DNA of 64,000 bases. Origin: Parapedobacter sp042666505 (GTDB taxonomy: Bacteria > Bacteroidota > Bacteroidia > Sphingobacteriales > Sphingobacteriaceae). The notes beneath the pieces were generated by a model, which saw nothing but the letters and a program-made list of their open reading frames with translations, was not told the DNA's origin and did not search any database. The stretch lies in the NCBI RefSeq assembly GCF_042666505.1, contig NZ_JBHTDN010000009.1:62001-126000 (forward strand), written 5' to 3'. Shown one piece after another: positions 16,904 through 26,012 of this stretch. Within the stretch, counting starts at the first letter, position 1. Each line of letters opens with the position of its first letter. The position numbers were made by a program, and so were the translations under genes.

Positions 16904-18073
16904 CTACAGTTGGATCTCCAACGAAATACAATAATCCGATTCGGTTTCACGCACCTGGAGGGAATGACGGTCCGCATAATGGAGCTTCAACCGCTTACGG
17001 ACATTTTCCATGCCTACGCCGCCCACCTCGGACGGTTTGATAGCCCGGTTTATCCCGTTGCCTACCTTGAAATAAAGCACTCCATCCCGAACCGTCAGTT
17101 CAATGCGAACCCAGGCATCTTTACGGCTCTGTTCCGGGCCGTGCTTAAAGGCATTTTCGACAAAAGGGATCAGCAGAAGCGGAACAATACGGTACGGCTC
17201 ATCTATTTCGTCGGTTAAAAGTTCAATCCGGACATTATCGTTGTACCGCATACGGGCCAACGCTACGTAATCGTCAATGAACCGCACCTCTTTGTCAAGA
17301 AGCAGTTTCTCGTCCCTGGCTTCATACAGCAGGTATCGCATCATTCCGGATAACCGATAAATCGTATCCGACGCCCTGGGATCACCTTTTTCAGACATCC
17401 GATAAATGCTATTCAACGTATTGAACAAAAAATGCGGAGATACCTGGGATTTGAGAAAGTTCAATTCCATCGCGAGGTGATCCCGTTCCAACCGCGCCTT
17501 CTCGTTGGATTGATCTACGTAAGACTTGACGAGTTTCGGACCGACGGTTAAGGTAACGATAAAAATGTAGTCCAGCAACAATGCCGCCGTTTTACGGAAC
17601 GTGAACAATCCGAAGTACCCCTTGTCCAACACCAAATTCAGGTAGGCATCAAAAAACGTATCTCCTCTTTCGAAATCATGCTGTACAATATAGCATACCA
17701 GGTAGGTCATGGACACCCACCAAACATAACCCAAGATATAGAAACCGATAACCCGATAGATATTGCCGACCTGCACCCCTTTGGCTATCAACCACGACAC
17801 GGTATAAAAAAGCGTCATGGTGACCGCGATTTCCTTGACCACAAAAATCCATACGTAATCACCTCCGAGACGCCGGTAGGTAAGGTATGCCAATACCGAA
17901 ATAATCGCCCAGAACACCACATGCAAAAGCAGCCTTTTGATTTTTTTGTACGGACCGATATGCAGATCGTTGTTTTTCAATGGAATGCAATCCCTAAATG
18001 TTTGTCGTGTTTTAGGAGCAAGTGTACTGAATCTCGTCCTAAACCACAACACCCTGTTATCCGTTAACCGCAT
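16904..18073 (-). CDS. LytS/YehU-type sensor histidine kinase
   Basis: 389 aa. The first half contains about four membrane helices (LLLHVVFWAIISVLAYLTY, VTMTLFYTVSWLIA, YILGYVWWVSMTYLVCYIV, and LLLDYIFIVTLTV). A coiled segment (SNEKARLERDHLAMELNFLKSQ) leads to the His_kinase domain (PF06580), with the phosphorylated His in VSPHFLFNTLNSIY, and an ATPase domain with PLLLIPFVENAFKHG and GVGMENVRKRL. There is no recognisable ligand domain. The partner regulator follows by 8 nt. The ATG at 18073 is the only in-frame ATG before the membrane region, though the first 30 residues look poorly conserved and a non-ATG start further in is possible. Confidence 0.92.
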   Translation of the reverse strand: MRLTDNRVLWFRTRFSTLAPKTRQTFRDCIPLKNNDLHIGPYKKIKRLLLHVVFWAIISVLAYLTYRRLGGDYVWIFVVKEIAVTMTLFYTVSWLIAKGVQVGNIYRVIGFYILGYVWWVSMTYLVCYIVQHDFERGDTFFDAYLNLVLDKGYFGLFTFRKTAALLLDYIFIVTLTVGPKLVKSYVDQSNEKARLERDHLAMELNFLKSQVSPHFLFNTLNSIYRMSEKGDPRASDTIYRLSGMMRYLLYEARDEKLLLDKEVRFIDDYVALARMRYNDNVRIELLTDEIDEPYRIVPLLLIPFVENAFKHGPEQSRKDAWVRIELTVRDGVLYFKVGNGINRAIKPSEVGGVGMENVRKRLKLHYADRHSLQVRETESDYCISLEIQL

Positions 18074-18247
18074 TTATGCAGATTTTTGATCGCCGGTTCA
18101 TGGCCAGGTGATTTCCGCGTGAGGATATGCAACCTCACCGCGATCAGAGGCCCGCTTTTTCGGATCAAGGATTTTGTACGGCAAATTCCGCCGACGGACC
18201 GGGGATAATCCGATGATAACTTCACGTTCCATCTACCAAAGATAGCT

Positions 18248-18278
18248 TTTGCTGCCTGAGAAAAAAGAAGTACCTTTG
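18248..18278 (+). promoter_or_regulatory. Predicted promoter of mtaB
   Basis: TTTG at 18248-18251, a 19-nt spacer and TACCTTTG at 18271-18278, a perfect match to the Bacteroidota housekeeping promoter. The start codon at 18289 is only 10 nt beyond the -7 box, so the leader would be very short or absent. Confidence 0.65.
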
Positions 18279-18288
18279 CGCTTTGAAA

Positions 18289-19608
18289 ATGAGCAGGAAA
18301 GTCGCTTTTTATACCTTGGGATGTAAGCTGAATTTTTCGGAGACATCTTCCATTGGCCGCATTTTTCAACAAGCGGGATACGAGGCTACCCCGTTTAATA
18401 GCCGGGCGGATGTCTATGTGATCAACACCTGTTCCGTTACGGAAAATGCCGACCGTAAATGCCGCAAGGTCGTAAAGGAAGCCTTGAACCATTCGCCCGG
18501 TGCATATATTGTCGTCGTGGGCTGCTATGCCCAGCTGAAACCCCGCGAAATCACGGAGATACCGGGTGTGGATATGGTGCTTGGTGCGGCCGAAAAATTT
18601 AATATCATTGAGCATATCAATGATTTAACCAAGCAACCGAAAGCGATTGTTTATAATGCACCGATTGCAGAAACCCATCAGTTTGTGCCGGCCTTTTCAA
18701 TCGGCGACCGAACCCGCACGTTTTTGAAAGTCCAGGATGGTTGCGATTATTCGTGCACATTTTGTACGATTCCTCTGGCCAGGGGCGCAAGCCGCAGTGG
18801 AACCATTGCCGATCTGGTGAAACAAGCAGAAGACATTGCCGCATCCGGCGTACGGGAAATCGTGCTCACGGGGGTAAACATCGGCGACTTCGGAATCCGC
18901 AATGGCAACCGTGAAGATCGCTTCTTCGATTTGGTAAAGGCACTGGACCGCGTGGAAGGAATCGACCGCTTCCGCATTTCATCCATCGAACCGAATCTGC
19001 TCAGCGATGAAATTATTGAATTTGTAGCCGGTTCAGAACGGTTTGTCCCTCATTTTCATATTCCACTGCAATCCGGATCAAATAAAGTCCTTGGACTGAT
19101 GCGCAGGCGCTATAAACGCGAGCTGTATGCCGGCCGGGTCGCACGGATCAAGGAGTTGATGCCCAACTGCTGCATCGGCGTGGATGTGATTGTGGGTTTC
19201 CCCGGCGAAACGCGGGAAGATTTTTTGGACACCTATGAGTTCCTCAACGGTCTCGATATTTCCTACCTGCACGTATTCACTTATTCGGAGCGTGAAAACA
19301 CCATCGCGGCGCAGATGGAAGGTGCGGTGCCGGGCGCGCAGCGTGGGGAACGTAGCAAAATGCTGCACATCCTCTCCGACAAAAAACGCCGGGCGTTTTA
19401 TGAATCCCAATTGGGGAAGGAAGAGGCGGTATTATTTGAAGGCGATGTCAAAGACGGCTATATGCACGGCTTTACCCGCAATTATGTAAAGGTGCGTACA
19501 CCCTACGATCCGTTGCTCGTCAATGAAGTGGTAGCCGTGAAGCTCGCAAAAATTACGGAAAGCGGCGAAGTGGAAGCTACGGAAATCCCTGAATTGCTAT
19601 CGCATTAA
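18289..19608 (+). CDS. mtaB: tRNA t6A37 methylthiotransferase MtaB
   Basis: 439 aa, cytoplasmic iron-sulfur enzyme that adds a methylthio group to C2 of N6-threonylcarbamoyladenosine-37 in ANN-decoding tRNAs. Domains: N-terminal UPF0004 (1-125) with cluster cysteines in TLGCKLN, VINTCSVTE and VVGCYAQ; radical SAM core with CDYSCTFCTIP (about 145-156); and a C-terminal TRAM-like segment. The short KxN-type N-terminus (KVAFYTLGCKLNFSE) separates it from MiaB and RimO. ATG at 18289 is used instead of TTG at 18283 because family members begin there. It sits convergent to the mla operon. Confidence 0.93.
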   Translation: MSRKVAFYTLGCKLNFSETSSIGRIFQQAGYEATPFNSRADVYVINTCSVTENADRKCRKVVKEALNHSPGAYIVVVGCYAQLKPREITEIPGVDMVLGAAEKFNIIEHINDLTKQPKAIVYNAPIAETHQFVPAFSIGDRTRTFLKVQDGCDYSCTFCTIPLARGASRSGTIADLVKQAEDIAASGVREIVLTGVNIGDFGIRNGNREDRFFDLVKALDRVEGIDRFRISSIEPNLLSDEIIEFVAGSERFVPHFHIPLQSGSNKVLGLMRRRYKRELYAGRVARIKELMPNCCIGVDVIVGFPGETREDFLDTYEFLNGLDISYLHVFTYSERENTIAAQMEGAVPGAQRGERSKMLHILSDKKRRAFYESQLGKEEAVLFEGDVKDGYMHGFTRNYVKVRTPYDPLLVNEVVAVKLAKITESGEVEATEIPELLSH

Positions 19609-19653
19609 TAAAGAGGCTACCATCGTTTAACCCAAGATCGTTCGTATCGGAGG

Positions 19654-20643
19654 TCAATTCTGCGCTTCCGCTTCCTTCTCTGCCTGTTTCCGCTGCTTCC
19701 GGAAAAAACCCCTGAATAGAAAATTGTGCTGCAACGCCTCCATGTTCTGATCCAGCTTTTCGGTGCTTTGTTCCAGATTCAACAACGTTTGTTTGATGGT
19801 TTCAGCCGACTCCGGATCGTTGAGCAGCACACCTGCCACGTTATCTTTTTCGTCCAATTTGCTGGCTGTTTGGTTTAAATTAGTTACCAACGCCGATGCC
19901 GTTTGAGTAATGCCCTGTAATTGCGCGACAGCCGACTGCAGATTGCCATAAACCACCGTATCTGTAAGCAGGTCATTGATCAGCGTGCCTTCTGTATTCA
20001 ATTTACCCGTCAATTGGTTTAACGCTTGCGACGCCGCCGCAGTATTTGACGCGGTTCTGTCTAAGTTAGCAATCATTTGCCTAATATGGATCGCCATCAA
20101 CGAGTCTGTCAGAACAGCCCCTACCGCGCCTTCGCCCCGAGCAATACGGGCACTCAGCTCGCTGAAATTCTTGGTGATTATCGCTAGATTCTCGTTATTC
20201 ACCTGCAAAGTAGACAGCATGGCGTCCAATCCTCCTTCCTCAGCACTTTGTAACACATCGCCTTCCTCGATAGGTGGCGCATCGCTGCTGCCACCTTCAA
20301 TGACGATCAGCTTGTTTCCGATAAAACTCTCCGATCCGATTTTGGCAACCGCGTCCTTTCGGATGTATTCATGCGATTTCTCTTCGATGGCCATGACGAT
20401 CTCTACCTGCTTAAGGTTCTTGAATGTGATGCTTTTGATCGTTCCGATTTTCACACCCGAAAACCAAACATTATTGCCAGCTTTGAGGCCGCTCACGTCA
20501 TTGAATACGGTGGATACGCGTACGTTTTTGGAAAAACGGTTCTGCTGGCCGCCAAGCACCAAAATACCTGCCACCAAAATAACCAACCCCACCAGTACAA
20601 ACAACCCTACGATAATTGAACGTTTATTTTCTGTAGCACTCAT
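19654..20643 (-). CDS. mlaD: MlaD/MCE-family lipid-binding protein
   Basis: 329 aa. One N-terminal membrane helix (IIVGLFVLVGLVILVAGILVLG), a single MCE domain (about 38-115, with VSGLKAGNNVWFSGVKIGTI and GNKLIVIEGG), then a long helical tail with repeating NLNQTAS/LLNLEQS patterns that probably forms the needle-like coiled-coil seen in MCE proteins. It is the periplasmic, inner-membrane-anchored substrate carrier of an Mla-type system moving phospholipids between the membranes. The gene follows the ATPase gene by 3 nt in a three-gene operon; separate MlaB and MlaC genes are not present, as is common outside Proteobacteria. Confidence 0.9.
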   Translation of the reverse strand: MSATENKRSIIVGLFVLVGLVILVAGILVLGGQQNRFSKNVRVSTVFNDVSGLKAGNNVWFSGVKIGTIKSITFKNLKQVEIVMAIEEKSHEYIRKDAVAKIGSESFIGNKLIVIEGGSSDAPPIEEGDVLQSAEEGGLDAMLSTLQVNNENLAIITKNFSELSARIARGEGAVGAVLTDSLMAIHIRQMIANLDRTASNTAAASQALNQLTGKLNTEGTLINDLLTDTVVYGNLQSAVAQLQGITQTASALVTNLNQTASKLDEKDNVAGVLLNDPESAETIKQTLLNLEQSTEKLDQNMEALQHNFLFRGFFRKQRKQAEKEAEAQN

Positions 20644-20646
20644 AGA

Positions 20647-21420
20647 TCATTTGATAAAATTATAGTCATAAAACGGTTTGACCCGGTTATCGTCCGTGTC
20701 AAAAATCTGGTCAAAATTACCTTCACGTTCAAATTTACCGTCAAGCAGCATCACGATCCGGTCGCCCACACTCTTTGCACACGCCAGATCATGCGTGATG
20801 ATAATCGACGAGGTCCTGTATTTTTCCTGCACCTCGTTGATCAATCCATTGATCTCAATGCAAGTAATGGGATCGAGTCCAGCGGTTGGTTCGTCGTATA
20901 GCATGATTTCTGGACGAAGTATCAGCGTACGTGCTATCCCGATCCGCTTGCGCTGACCGCCGGACAGCTCCGAGGGCATTTGGTTGATCGCCTGTAAGAG
21001 TCCCACCGCATCCAGCACATCTTCCACTTCGTGGTTAATTTCTGAGCGCGAAAGATGACGTTTATTACGTACCAGTGGAAACTCCAGATTCTCGCGCACG
21101 GTCATGCTGTCATACAACGCACTGTTCTGAAATGAAAAACCTATTTTCAGCCGGAGTTGCTGCAATTCCTTTTCAGTTAGTTCATCCAAGTGTTCACCCA
21201 GCACTTCAATGGTTCCTGAATCGGGTTTTAACAATCCGGATATCAATTTGATCAGTACCGATTTCCCCGTACCCGATCGTCCCAGAACGACCAGGTTCTC
21301 TCCTTTATACAATTCAAGATTCACTCCACGCAACACATGCAGATCGCCAAATGACTTGCTTACATCCCGCACGTCTATCACCTGTGTGCTCTGATCAATA
21401 TGTCCGTCTGCTTTCAACAT
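20647..21420 (-). CDS. mlaF: ABC transporter ATP-binding protein (MlaF-type)
   Basis: 257 aa cytoplasmic ATPase. Walker A GRSGTGKS (about 47-54), Q-loop in FSFQNSALYDSM, ABC signature LSGGQRKR, Walker B IMLYDEPTAGLDP and the switch His in IIITHD are all intact. The sequence order and LDEL/LREL-type linker fit the MlaF class of lipid transporters. It is placed between the permease (3 nt upstream) and the MCE protein gene (3 nt downstream), so the three are certainly co-transcribed. It powers phospholipid movement through MlaE. Confidence 0.92.
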   Translation of the reverse strand: MLKADGHIDQSTQVIDVRDVSKSFGDLHVLRGVNLELYKGENLVVLGRSGTGKSVLIKLISGLLKPDSGTIEVLGEHLDELTEKELQQLRLKIGFSFQNSALYDSMTVRENLEFPLVRNKRHLSRSEINHEVEDVLDAVGLLQAINQMPSELSGGQRKRIGIARTLILRPEIMLYDEPTAGLDPITCIEINGLINEVQEKYRTSSIIITHDLACAKSVGDRIVMLLDGKFEREGNFDQIFDTDDNRVKPFYDYNFIK

Positions 21421-21423
21421 GAC

Positions 21424-22185
21424 TTAAGCGCGCATTGCCTGAATAATTTGTACAATCAATATTTCTTCGATAAATATGAGGAACATCGACATAACGACCG
21501 CCCAATTAGCCGCCCTGCCCACTCCCTCGGTTCCTTTGGATGAATTATAGCCTTGGTAGCAGCCTACAATGCCGATCGTAAAGCCAAAAACCACGGCCTT
21601 CAACACCAACGAAAATATATCCAAATAAGTTACTGCTTCAAACACTTGATCGAAATAAACCGCGAAACTGGTGTTTTCATTTTGGTTTACGCTCAAAAAG
21701 GCACCGATTAAACCTACCCCTGCCGTGTAGAAAGAAAGGATGGGTATCGTAATTGTCGTAGCTAGCACTCTACTCACCACCAAAAATTTAAACGGATTGG
21801 TACCGGAAACCTCCATGGCATCGATCTGCTCCGTCACCTTCATCGAGCCCAATTCGGCACCGATCTGTGAGCCCACTTTGCCCGATGCAATCAATGCGGT
21901 AACCAGCGGTGCCAGCGCGCGGATAATCGCGATGGATATCAGGGCGGGCAACCAAGAGGTGGCACCAAATTCAGCGAGCGACGGACGGGATTGGTTGGTG
22001 AACACAATGCCCGTAATGAAGCCCGTCAGCGAAATCAACGGCAGTGATTTCCATCCCACTTCGTAGCATTGCCGGATAATTTCCTTGAATTCGTAGGGAG
22101 GCATGAACACCTCCCGATAGAAACGCATAACAAACCGATGGATATTAGCTAATTCGATCAGTATGCGCTGTATCTTGTTTATCAT
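21424..22185 (-). CDS. mlaE: ABC transporter permease (MlaE-type)
   Basis: 253 aa, five or six membrane helices. It has the permease signature SLPLISLTGFITGIVF, the EFGATSWLPALI segment and the cytoplasmic ELGSMKVTEQIDAMEVSGTNPF loop that couples to the ATPase, all diagnostic of MlaE. It is the inner-membrane channel of the lipid transporter. First gene of the operon; the promoter region carries a -7 element and an adjacent palindrome. The direction of transport by such systems in Bacteroidota has not been settled as far as I know. Confidence 0.92.
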   Translation of the reverse strand: MINKIQRILIELANIHRFVMRFYREVFMPPYEFKEIIRQCYEVGWKSLPLISLTGFITGIVFTNQSRPSLAEFGATSWLPALISIAIIRALAPLVTALIASGKVGSQIGAELGSMKVTEQIDAMEVSGTNPFKFLVVSRVLATTITIPILSFYTAGVGLIGAFLSVNQNENTSFAVYFDQVFEAVTYLDIFSLVLKAVVFGFTIGIVGCYQGYNSSKGTEGVGRAANWAVVMSMFLIFIEEILIVQIIQAMRA

Positions 22186-22209
22186 CGGGGATTTCAGCAG
22201 TTAAGGCTA

Positions 22210-22235
22210 CAAAAATAGAAGATTAATTTTAATCT
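22210..22235 (-). promoter_or_regulatory. Predicted -7 element and palindrome upstream of mlaE
   Basis: On the minus strand TATTTTTG (22217-22210) matches the TAnnTTTG element and lies 24 nt before the mlaE start. Immediately upstream is the perfect 7-bp inverted repeat AGATTAA-TT-TTAATCT (22220-22235), positioned in the promoter spacer, where a repressor could block polymerase. No good -33 box is visible. The rest of the 309-nt gap up to the next gene (22236-22493) shows nothing I can identify. Confidence 0.4.
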
Positions 22236-22493
22236 GTATCGTTTATTTGTCATTCAAACCCGTCGCGCAGGCAACCGTCCGTTATTCCGGGCCCTCCCGC
22301 AACAGTGAGCCGTTCCCGGAGTCCAGGCAAATACCCTTGCCAATGCACTAGTAAACACCAATTTCGGCAAAATGTTCTTGGAAAACCAAACGTAACAAAA
22401 AGAAAGACGCTGCCACCCCGTTAAACCCTGGCCCCTGCTTTGCAGTCATACCCACAGAAACGAACAAGATTGTTAGATTTAAATCAACTTGTC

Positions 22494-23975
22494 ATGAAAA
22501 CGTTAAAAAGAACCGGACAATTAGTGATAACTGCACTTACCTTCATGGTGATGGCAGCAACCGGCACCGTGAAGGCTCAACCCGGTATGAGCGTTTCATT
22601 TCAAATGTTCTACGACGAACTTTCACCTTATGGGGAATGGATAGACGACCCCGAATATGGATATATTTGGCTTCCTGACGTAGATCGTGATTTCCAGCCC
22701 TATGCTTCCCGCGGCCATTGGGTAATGACCTCTTACGGCAATACCTGGGTTTCGGATTACGATTGGGGCTGGGCTCCGTTTCACTACGGACGTTGGACCT
22801 ATTCCGACTATTACGGTTGGGCGTGGGTACCGGGCTATGAATGGGGACCTGCGTGGGTGAGCTGGCGCAGCGGCGGTGGTTATTATGGCTGGGCACCGCT
22901 CGGCCCCCGGATGAGCATCTCCATCAATATGGGCATCCCTGCCGCACATTGGGTATTTGTGCCGCAACGTTACATCTGCAGCCCGCGGATCTACAGCTAC
23001 TATGCACCGTATCGGAACCGTGTGAACATTTATAACCGTACGACGATTATCAACAACACCTATGTATACAACAACCGCACGTACGTAACCGGCCCACGGC
23101 ACAGCGAGATCGAGCGTGTAACACGCAGCCGGGTGGCCATTCGGGATATCAATAGCGCTTCCCGTCCCGGACGGGCATCGGTCAGTAGCCGCTCGGTAAG
23201 CTTATACCGTCCGGAAGTTGACCGCAGCTCCCGCTCTTCGGCACGCCCTTCGCGGGTAGCCGACGCAGCGACCGTGCGGTCGGCCGGATCACGCAGCGCC
23301 AGTTCACGGACCGGCGGTCGCACGGAAGCCACCGATCCGAGGACTTCTTCCGCTACGCGCGGCACGGCCTCCAGGAATAACGCAGCCACACGCGGAGCGC
23401 AGTCAACCACCCGTGAGAACGGCAATACTGCCCGGACATCCCGGACATCGGAAAACCGTTCCAAGGCCACTGCGCCGGCGCGGCAATCGGCCCCCGAGCG
23501 CACACGCACGGAATCACGTACCCGCAGGGAGTCCGGCAACTCACCGGCACCCCGTGCTGAACGCAACCGTGCCAGCCGTCCGGAGGTAAACAGCAGCCGT
23601 TCGCAAACAAACGGCCGCGAAAACGTGACGCCACAACGCTCACGTGAACGGGTACAGCCTCAAGCGAGGGAGCGGGTACAGCCTCAAGCAAGGGAACGCG
23701 TACAACCCCAAGCAAGGGAACGCGTACAACCTCAAGCCCGGGAGCGCAACCAGCCGGCAGCACGGGTACACACCGTATCATCGCGGTCGTCACGCGAGAA
23801 TGTCAGGCCTTCGTCCTCCCAGACACAGCGCAGTACCTCCAGCCGTAACACCTCGGTGTCTTCACGTTCAACGTCGCGGCCAAGTGTATCGACAAGCCGC
23901 AGTTCCGAAAGAAGCAGCAGCGCCGTACGGGGCCGTTCGGATGAGCGGTCGGGGTCTTCCCGCGGCCGGGGATAA
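22494..23975 (+). CDS. DUF6600-like exported protein with long Arg/Ser-rich tail
   Basis: 493 aa from the ATG at 22494. Signal peptide (LVITALTFMVMAATGTVKAQ), then an aromatic-rich region (about 30-165) rich in Trp/Tyr/Gly, with the YDELSPYGEWI and YGWAWVPGYEWGPAWVSW motifs of the DUF6600 family. From about residue 215 to the end the protein is low-complexity, dominated by Arg, Ser, Thr and Gln, and includes four 8-residue repeats ERVQPQAR. The tail is strongly basic and probably disordered, suggesting binding to nucleic acid, LPS or acidic polymers, but no function is established. An intrinsic terminator follows the stop codon. It is flanked by unrelated genes. Confidence 0.8.
   Translation: MKTLKRTGQLVITALTFMVMAATGTVKAQPGMSVSFQMFYDELSPYGEWIDDPEYGYIWLPDVDRDFQPYASRGHWVMTSYGNTWVSDYDWGWAPFHYGRWTYSDYYGWAWVPGYEWGPAWVSWRSGGGYYGWAPLGPRMSISINMGIPAAHWVFVPQRYICSPRIYSYYAPYRNRVNIYNRTTIINNTYVYNNRTYVTGPRHSEIERVTRSRVAIRDINSASRPGRASVSSRSVSLYRPEVDRSSRSSARPSRVADAATVRSAGSRSASSRTGGRTEATDPRTSSATRGTASRNNAATRGAQSTTRENGNTARTSRTSENRSKATAPARQSAPERTRTESRTRRESGNSPAPRAERNRASRPEVNSSRSQTNGRENVTPQRSRERVQPQARERVQPQARERVQPQARERVQPQARERNQPAARVHTVSSRSSRENVRPSSSQTQRSTSSRNTSVSSRSTSRPSVSTSRSSERSSSAVRGRSDERSGSSRGRG
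23646..23741 (+). repeat. Four tandem 24-bp repeats inside the Arg-rich tail
   Basis: Four consecutive 24-bp units, each encoding ERVQPQAR, with only third-position differences (for example gaacgggtacag, gagcgggtacag, gaacgcgtacaa). A degenerate fifth unit (ERNQPAAR) follows. Units 1-2 and 3-4 resemble each other most, consistent with recent duplication. Confidence 0.85.
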
Positions 23976-24002
23976 TTCCCGCTAGCGTAGACCAGCAATC
24001 GT

Positions 24003-24042
24003 AAAAAGAAGAAGCGGTCCGATCGGACTGCTTCTTCTTTTT
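24003..24042 (+). terminator. Intrinsic terminator after the DUF6600-like gene
   Basis: A long hairpin centred on the palindrome GTCCGATCGGAC: the left arm AAGAAGAAGCGGTCC pairs with GGACTGCTTCTTCTT with a single mismatch, and the right arm runs into six T residues. It starts 27 nt after the stop codon at 23975. Confidence 0.88.
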
Positions 24043-24056
24043 TCCATATATTTTTC

Positions 24057-24064
24057 TACTTTTG
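24057..24064 (+). promoter_or_regulatory. Predicted -7 element upstream of the SGNH hydrolase gene
   Basis: TACTTTTG matches TAnnTTTG and is 26 nt before the ATG at 24091. The -33 region falls in the T-run of the preceding terminator and has no exact TTTG. Confidence 0.4.
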
Positions 24065-24090
24065 AAACCAGTAAAAACCATTTGTTAACC

Positions 24091-24840
24091 ATGGATAAAA
24101 GCAGACGCACCTTTATAGGAACCACGTTAATGAGAGCCGCGATGGCGGTCAGCCTTCCCGAAATTGTCAAAGCCGCTGGGATCTCTTCGGCTCCGAAGAT
24201 CCGCATTCAGGAAAACGACGTCGTCTTATTTCAAGGAGACTCCATCACAGACGCCGGGCGGGACAAAGAAAACAAAGCCCCCAATAACAGCCGTGCACTG
24301 GGAACCGGTTACGCGTTTTTGGCCGCCGCGAACCTTTTGAATACACATGCATCGAAGCAATTGACGATCTATAACCGCGGGATCAGCGGAAATAAGGTCT
24401 ACCAGCTGGCCGACCGCTGGGAAGAAGATTGTTTGGCTCTCAAACCCAATGTACTCAGCATCCTCATCGGTGTAAACGACTTCTGGCATAAATTTGACGG
24501 AAAATATGACGGGACCATACAAGTGTACCGCGACGATTACCGCAAACTGATCGATCGAACGCTGACCGCACTTCCCGGAGTCAAACTCGTCATCGGCGAG
24601 CCCTTTGCCGTCAATAACGTGAAAGCGGTGACCGACGCCTGGTATCCGGATTTTGACGAATACCGCCGGGCGGCAAGGGAAATCGCCACGGAATATGGAG
24701 CAGCATTTATCCCCTATCAACGGGTATTCGATGAAGCAGCGAAAGTGGCAGCTCCCTCCTATTGGACCGGCGACGGTGTGCATGCGTCCTTAGCCGGGGC
24801 GCAATTGATGGCTGAAGCTTGGCTAGCAGCGGTGAAGTGA
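24091..24840 (+). CDS. SGNH/GDSL-family hydrolase, probably Tat-exported
   Basis: 249 aa from the ATG at 24091. The N-terminus DKSRRTFIGTTLM contains a twin-arginine motif (SRRTFI) before a hydrophobic stretch. Catalytic blocks of the SGNH superfamily are all visible: block I FQGDSITDAG (nucleophile Ser), block II GISGNKV (oxyanion Gly), block III IGVND (Asn), block V DGVHAS with the Asp-x-x-His pair. Family members are esterases, lipases or carbohydrate acetylesterases; this length and style resemble rhamnogalacturonan-acetylesterase-like proteins, but the substrate is unknown. The stop codon overlaps the start of pncB (TGATG), so translation is probably coupled, although no functional link is apparent. 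Confidence 0.88.
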   Translation: MDKSRRTFIGTTLMRAAMAVSLPEIVKAAGISSAPKIRIQENDVVLFQGDSITDAGRDKENKAPNNSRALGTGYAFLAAANLLNTHASKQLTIYNRGISGNKVYQLADRWEEDCLALKPNVLSILIGVNDFWHKFDGKYDGTIQVYRDDYRKLIDRTLTALPGVKLVIGEPFAVNNVKAVTDAWYPDFDEYRRAAREIATEYGAAFIPYQRVFDEAAKVAAPSYWTGDGVHASLAGAQLMAEAWLAAVK

Positions 24841-26012
24841 TGATCAATTCCCTGCTCGATAACGACTTTTATAAATTCACCATGCAGCACGCGGTGGTGA
24901 AATTATTTCCCAAGGCCAAAGCAAAATACCGGTTCATCAACCGGGGTGGGCATACCTTTCCTGATGGATTTGCAGAAGCGTTACGGAAAGCTGTTAACGA
25001 GCTGGCAAAGCTCCAGCTCACGCGCCAGGAAAAAAACTTCTTTGCCATCACCTGCCCTTATATCGACCCTACTTATTTTGACTTCCTGGAAGGGTACCGA
25101 TACGATCCCGAAGAGGTTCACATCCGGCAGCTTGGCGAAGAACTTTCCGTGTCAATCGAGGGATATTGGTATCGCACGATCCTGTGGGAGGTACCGATTA
25201 TGTCGCTGATCTGTGAACTCTACTATCAGATGACCGGCCAGCAGCGGCAACCGGATGACCAGGTCGTGGAAACCGTACGGCGAAAAATCAATCAATATGG
25301 CCAACTGGGTATTACCCTGGCGGAATTCGGCACCCGACGGCGTCATTCCTATGCGGTACACCGGCTGGTGGTCCAGGCACTCACCCAATACGGCAAGGGT
25401 TCGTTTATCGGCACCAGCAACGTACATATGGCCATGCTGTACCAGACCAAACCCATCGGAACGCATGCGCACGAATGGTTTATGTTCCATGCGGCAAAAT
25501 ATGGATTCAAAATGGCCAATCTGCTGGGGCTCGAGCACTGGTCGGACGTGTACCGGGGAGATCTCGGCATCGCACTCTCCGATACCTATACGACCGATGT
25601 CTTCTTTACGCAATTCGACAAAAAACTCACCAAATTATTCGACGGCGTCCGCCACGACAGCGGTGATCCGTTGCAGTTTGCCGATAAAGCCATCCATCAC
25701 TACCAACAGAAAGGAATCGATCCGCGTTCCAAAACCATCATTTTTTCCGATGGGCTGAATTACGAGAAAGTTGCCCGCATCGTCGAATATTGCCGGGACC
25801 GCATCGGAATGTCCTTCGGCATCGGCACGAATTTTACCAACGACGTGGGGCTTTCGCCGATGAATATTGTGATTAAAATGACCGAGGCCTATCCCGAAGA
25901 AGCGGAGTGGACACCGGTTATTAAACTTTCCGACGAACCTGGCAAGCATACGGGTGATGCAGAAACCATTGCGCTTGCCAAACAGATCCTGCACATCTCC
26001 CATGGCGACTGA
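24840..26012 (+). CDS. pncB: Nicotinate phosphoribosyltransferase
   Basis: 390 aa. Converts nicotinate and PRPP to nicotinate mononucleotide in the Preiss-Handler NAD salvage route. The N-terminal NDFYKFTMQHAV, the catalytic-site stretch AEFGTRRRHS, the Asp-containing GVRHDSGDP, the FSDGLN segment and the phosphate-binding FGIGTNFTND are all typical. The full family length is present. The ATG at 24840 shares its A with the stop of the upstream hydrolase, and the 3' end overlaps the methyltransferase gene by 11 nt. An upstream in-frame start at 24819 would extend into the hydrolase gene and is not favoured. Confidence 0.95.
   Translation: MINSLLDNDFYKFTMQHAVVKLFPKAKAKYRFINRGGHTFPDGFAEALRKAVNELAKLQLTRQEKNFFAITCPYIDPTYFDFLEGYRYDPEEVHIRQLGEELSVSIEGYWYRTILWEVPIMSLICELYYQMTGQQRQPDDQVVETVRRKINQYGQLGITLAEFGTRRRHSYAVHRLVVQALTQYGKGSFIGTSNVHMAMLYQTKPIGTHAHEWFMFHAAKYGFKMANLLGLEHWSDVYRGDLGIALSDTYTTDVFFTQFDKKLTKLFDGVRHDSGDPLQFADKAIHHYQQKGIDPRSKTIIFSDGLNYEKVARIVEYCRDRIGMSFGIGTNFTNDVGLSPMNIVIKMTEAYPEEAEWTPVIKLSDEPGKHTGDAETIALAKQILHISHGD

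Noticed and set aside
23646..23741. 24-bp repeats as a regulatory or CRISPR-like array
   Set aside because: They are in frame, encode identical octapeptides and differ only at silent sites, so they are coding repeats.
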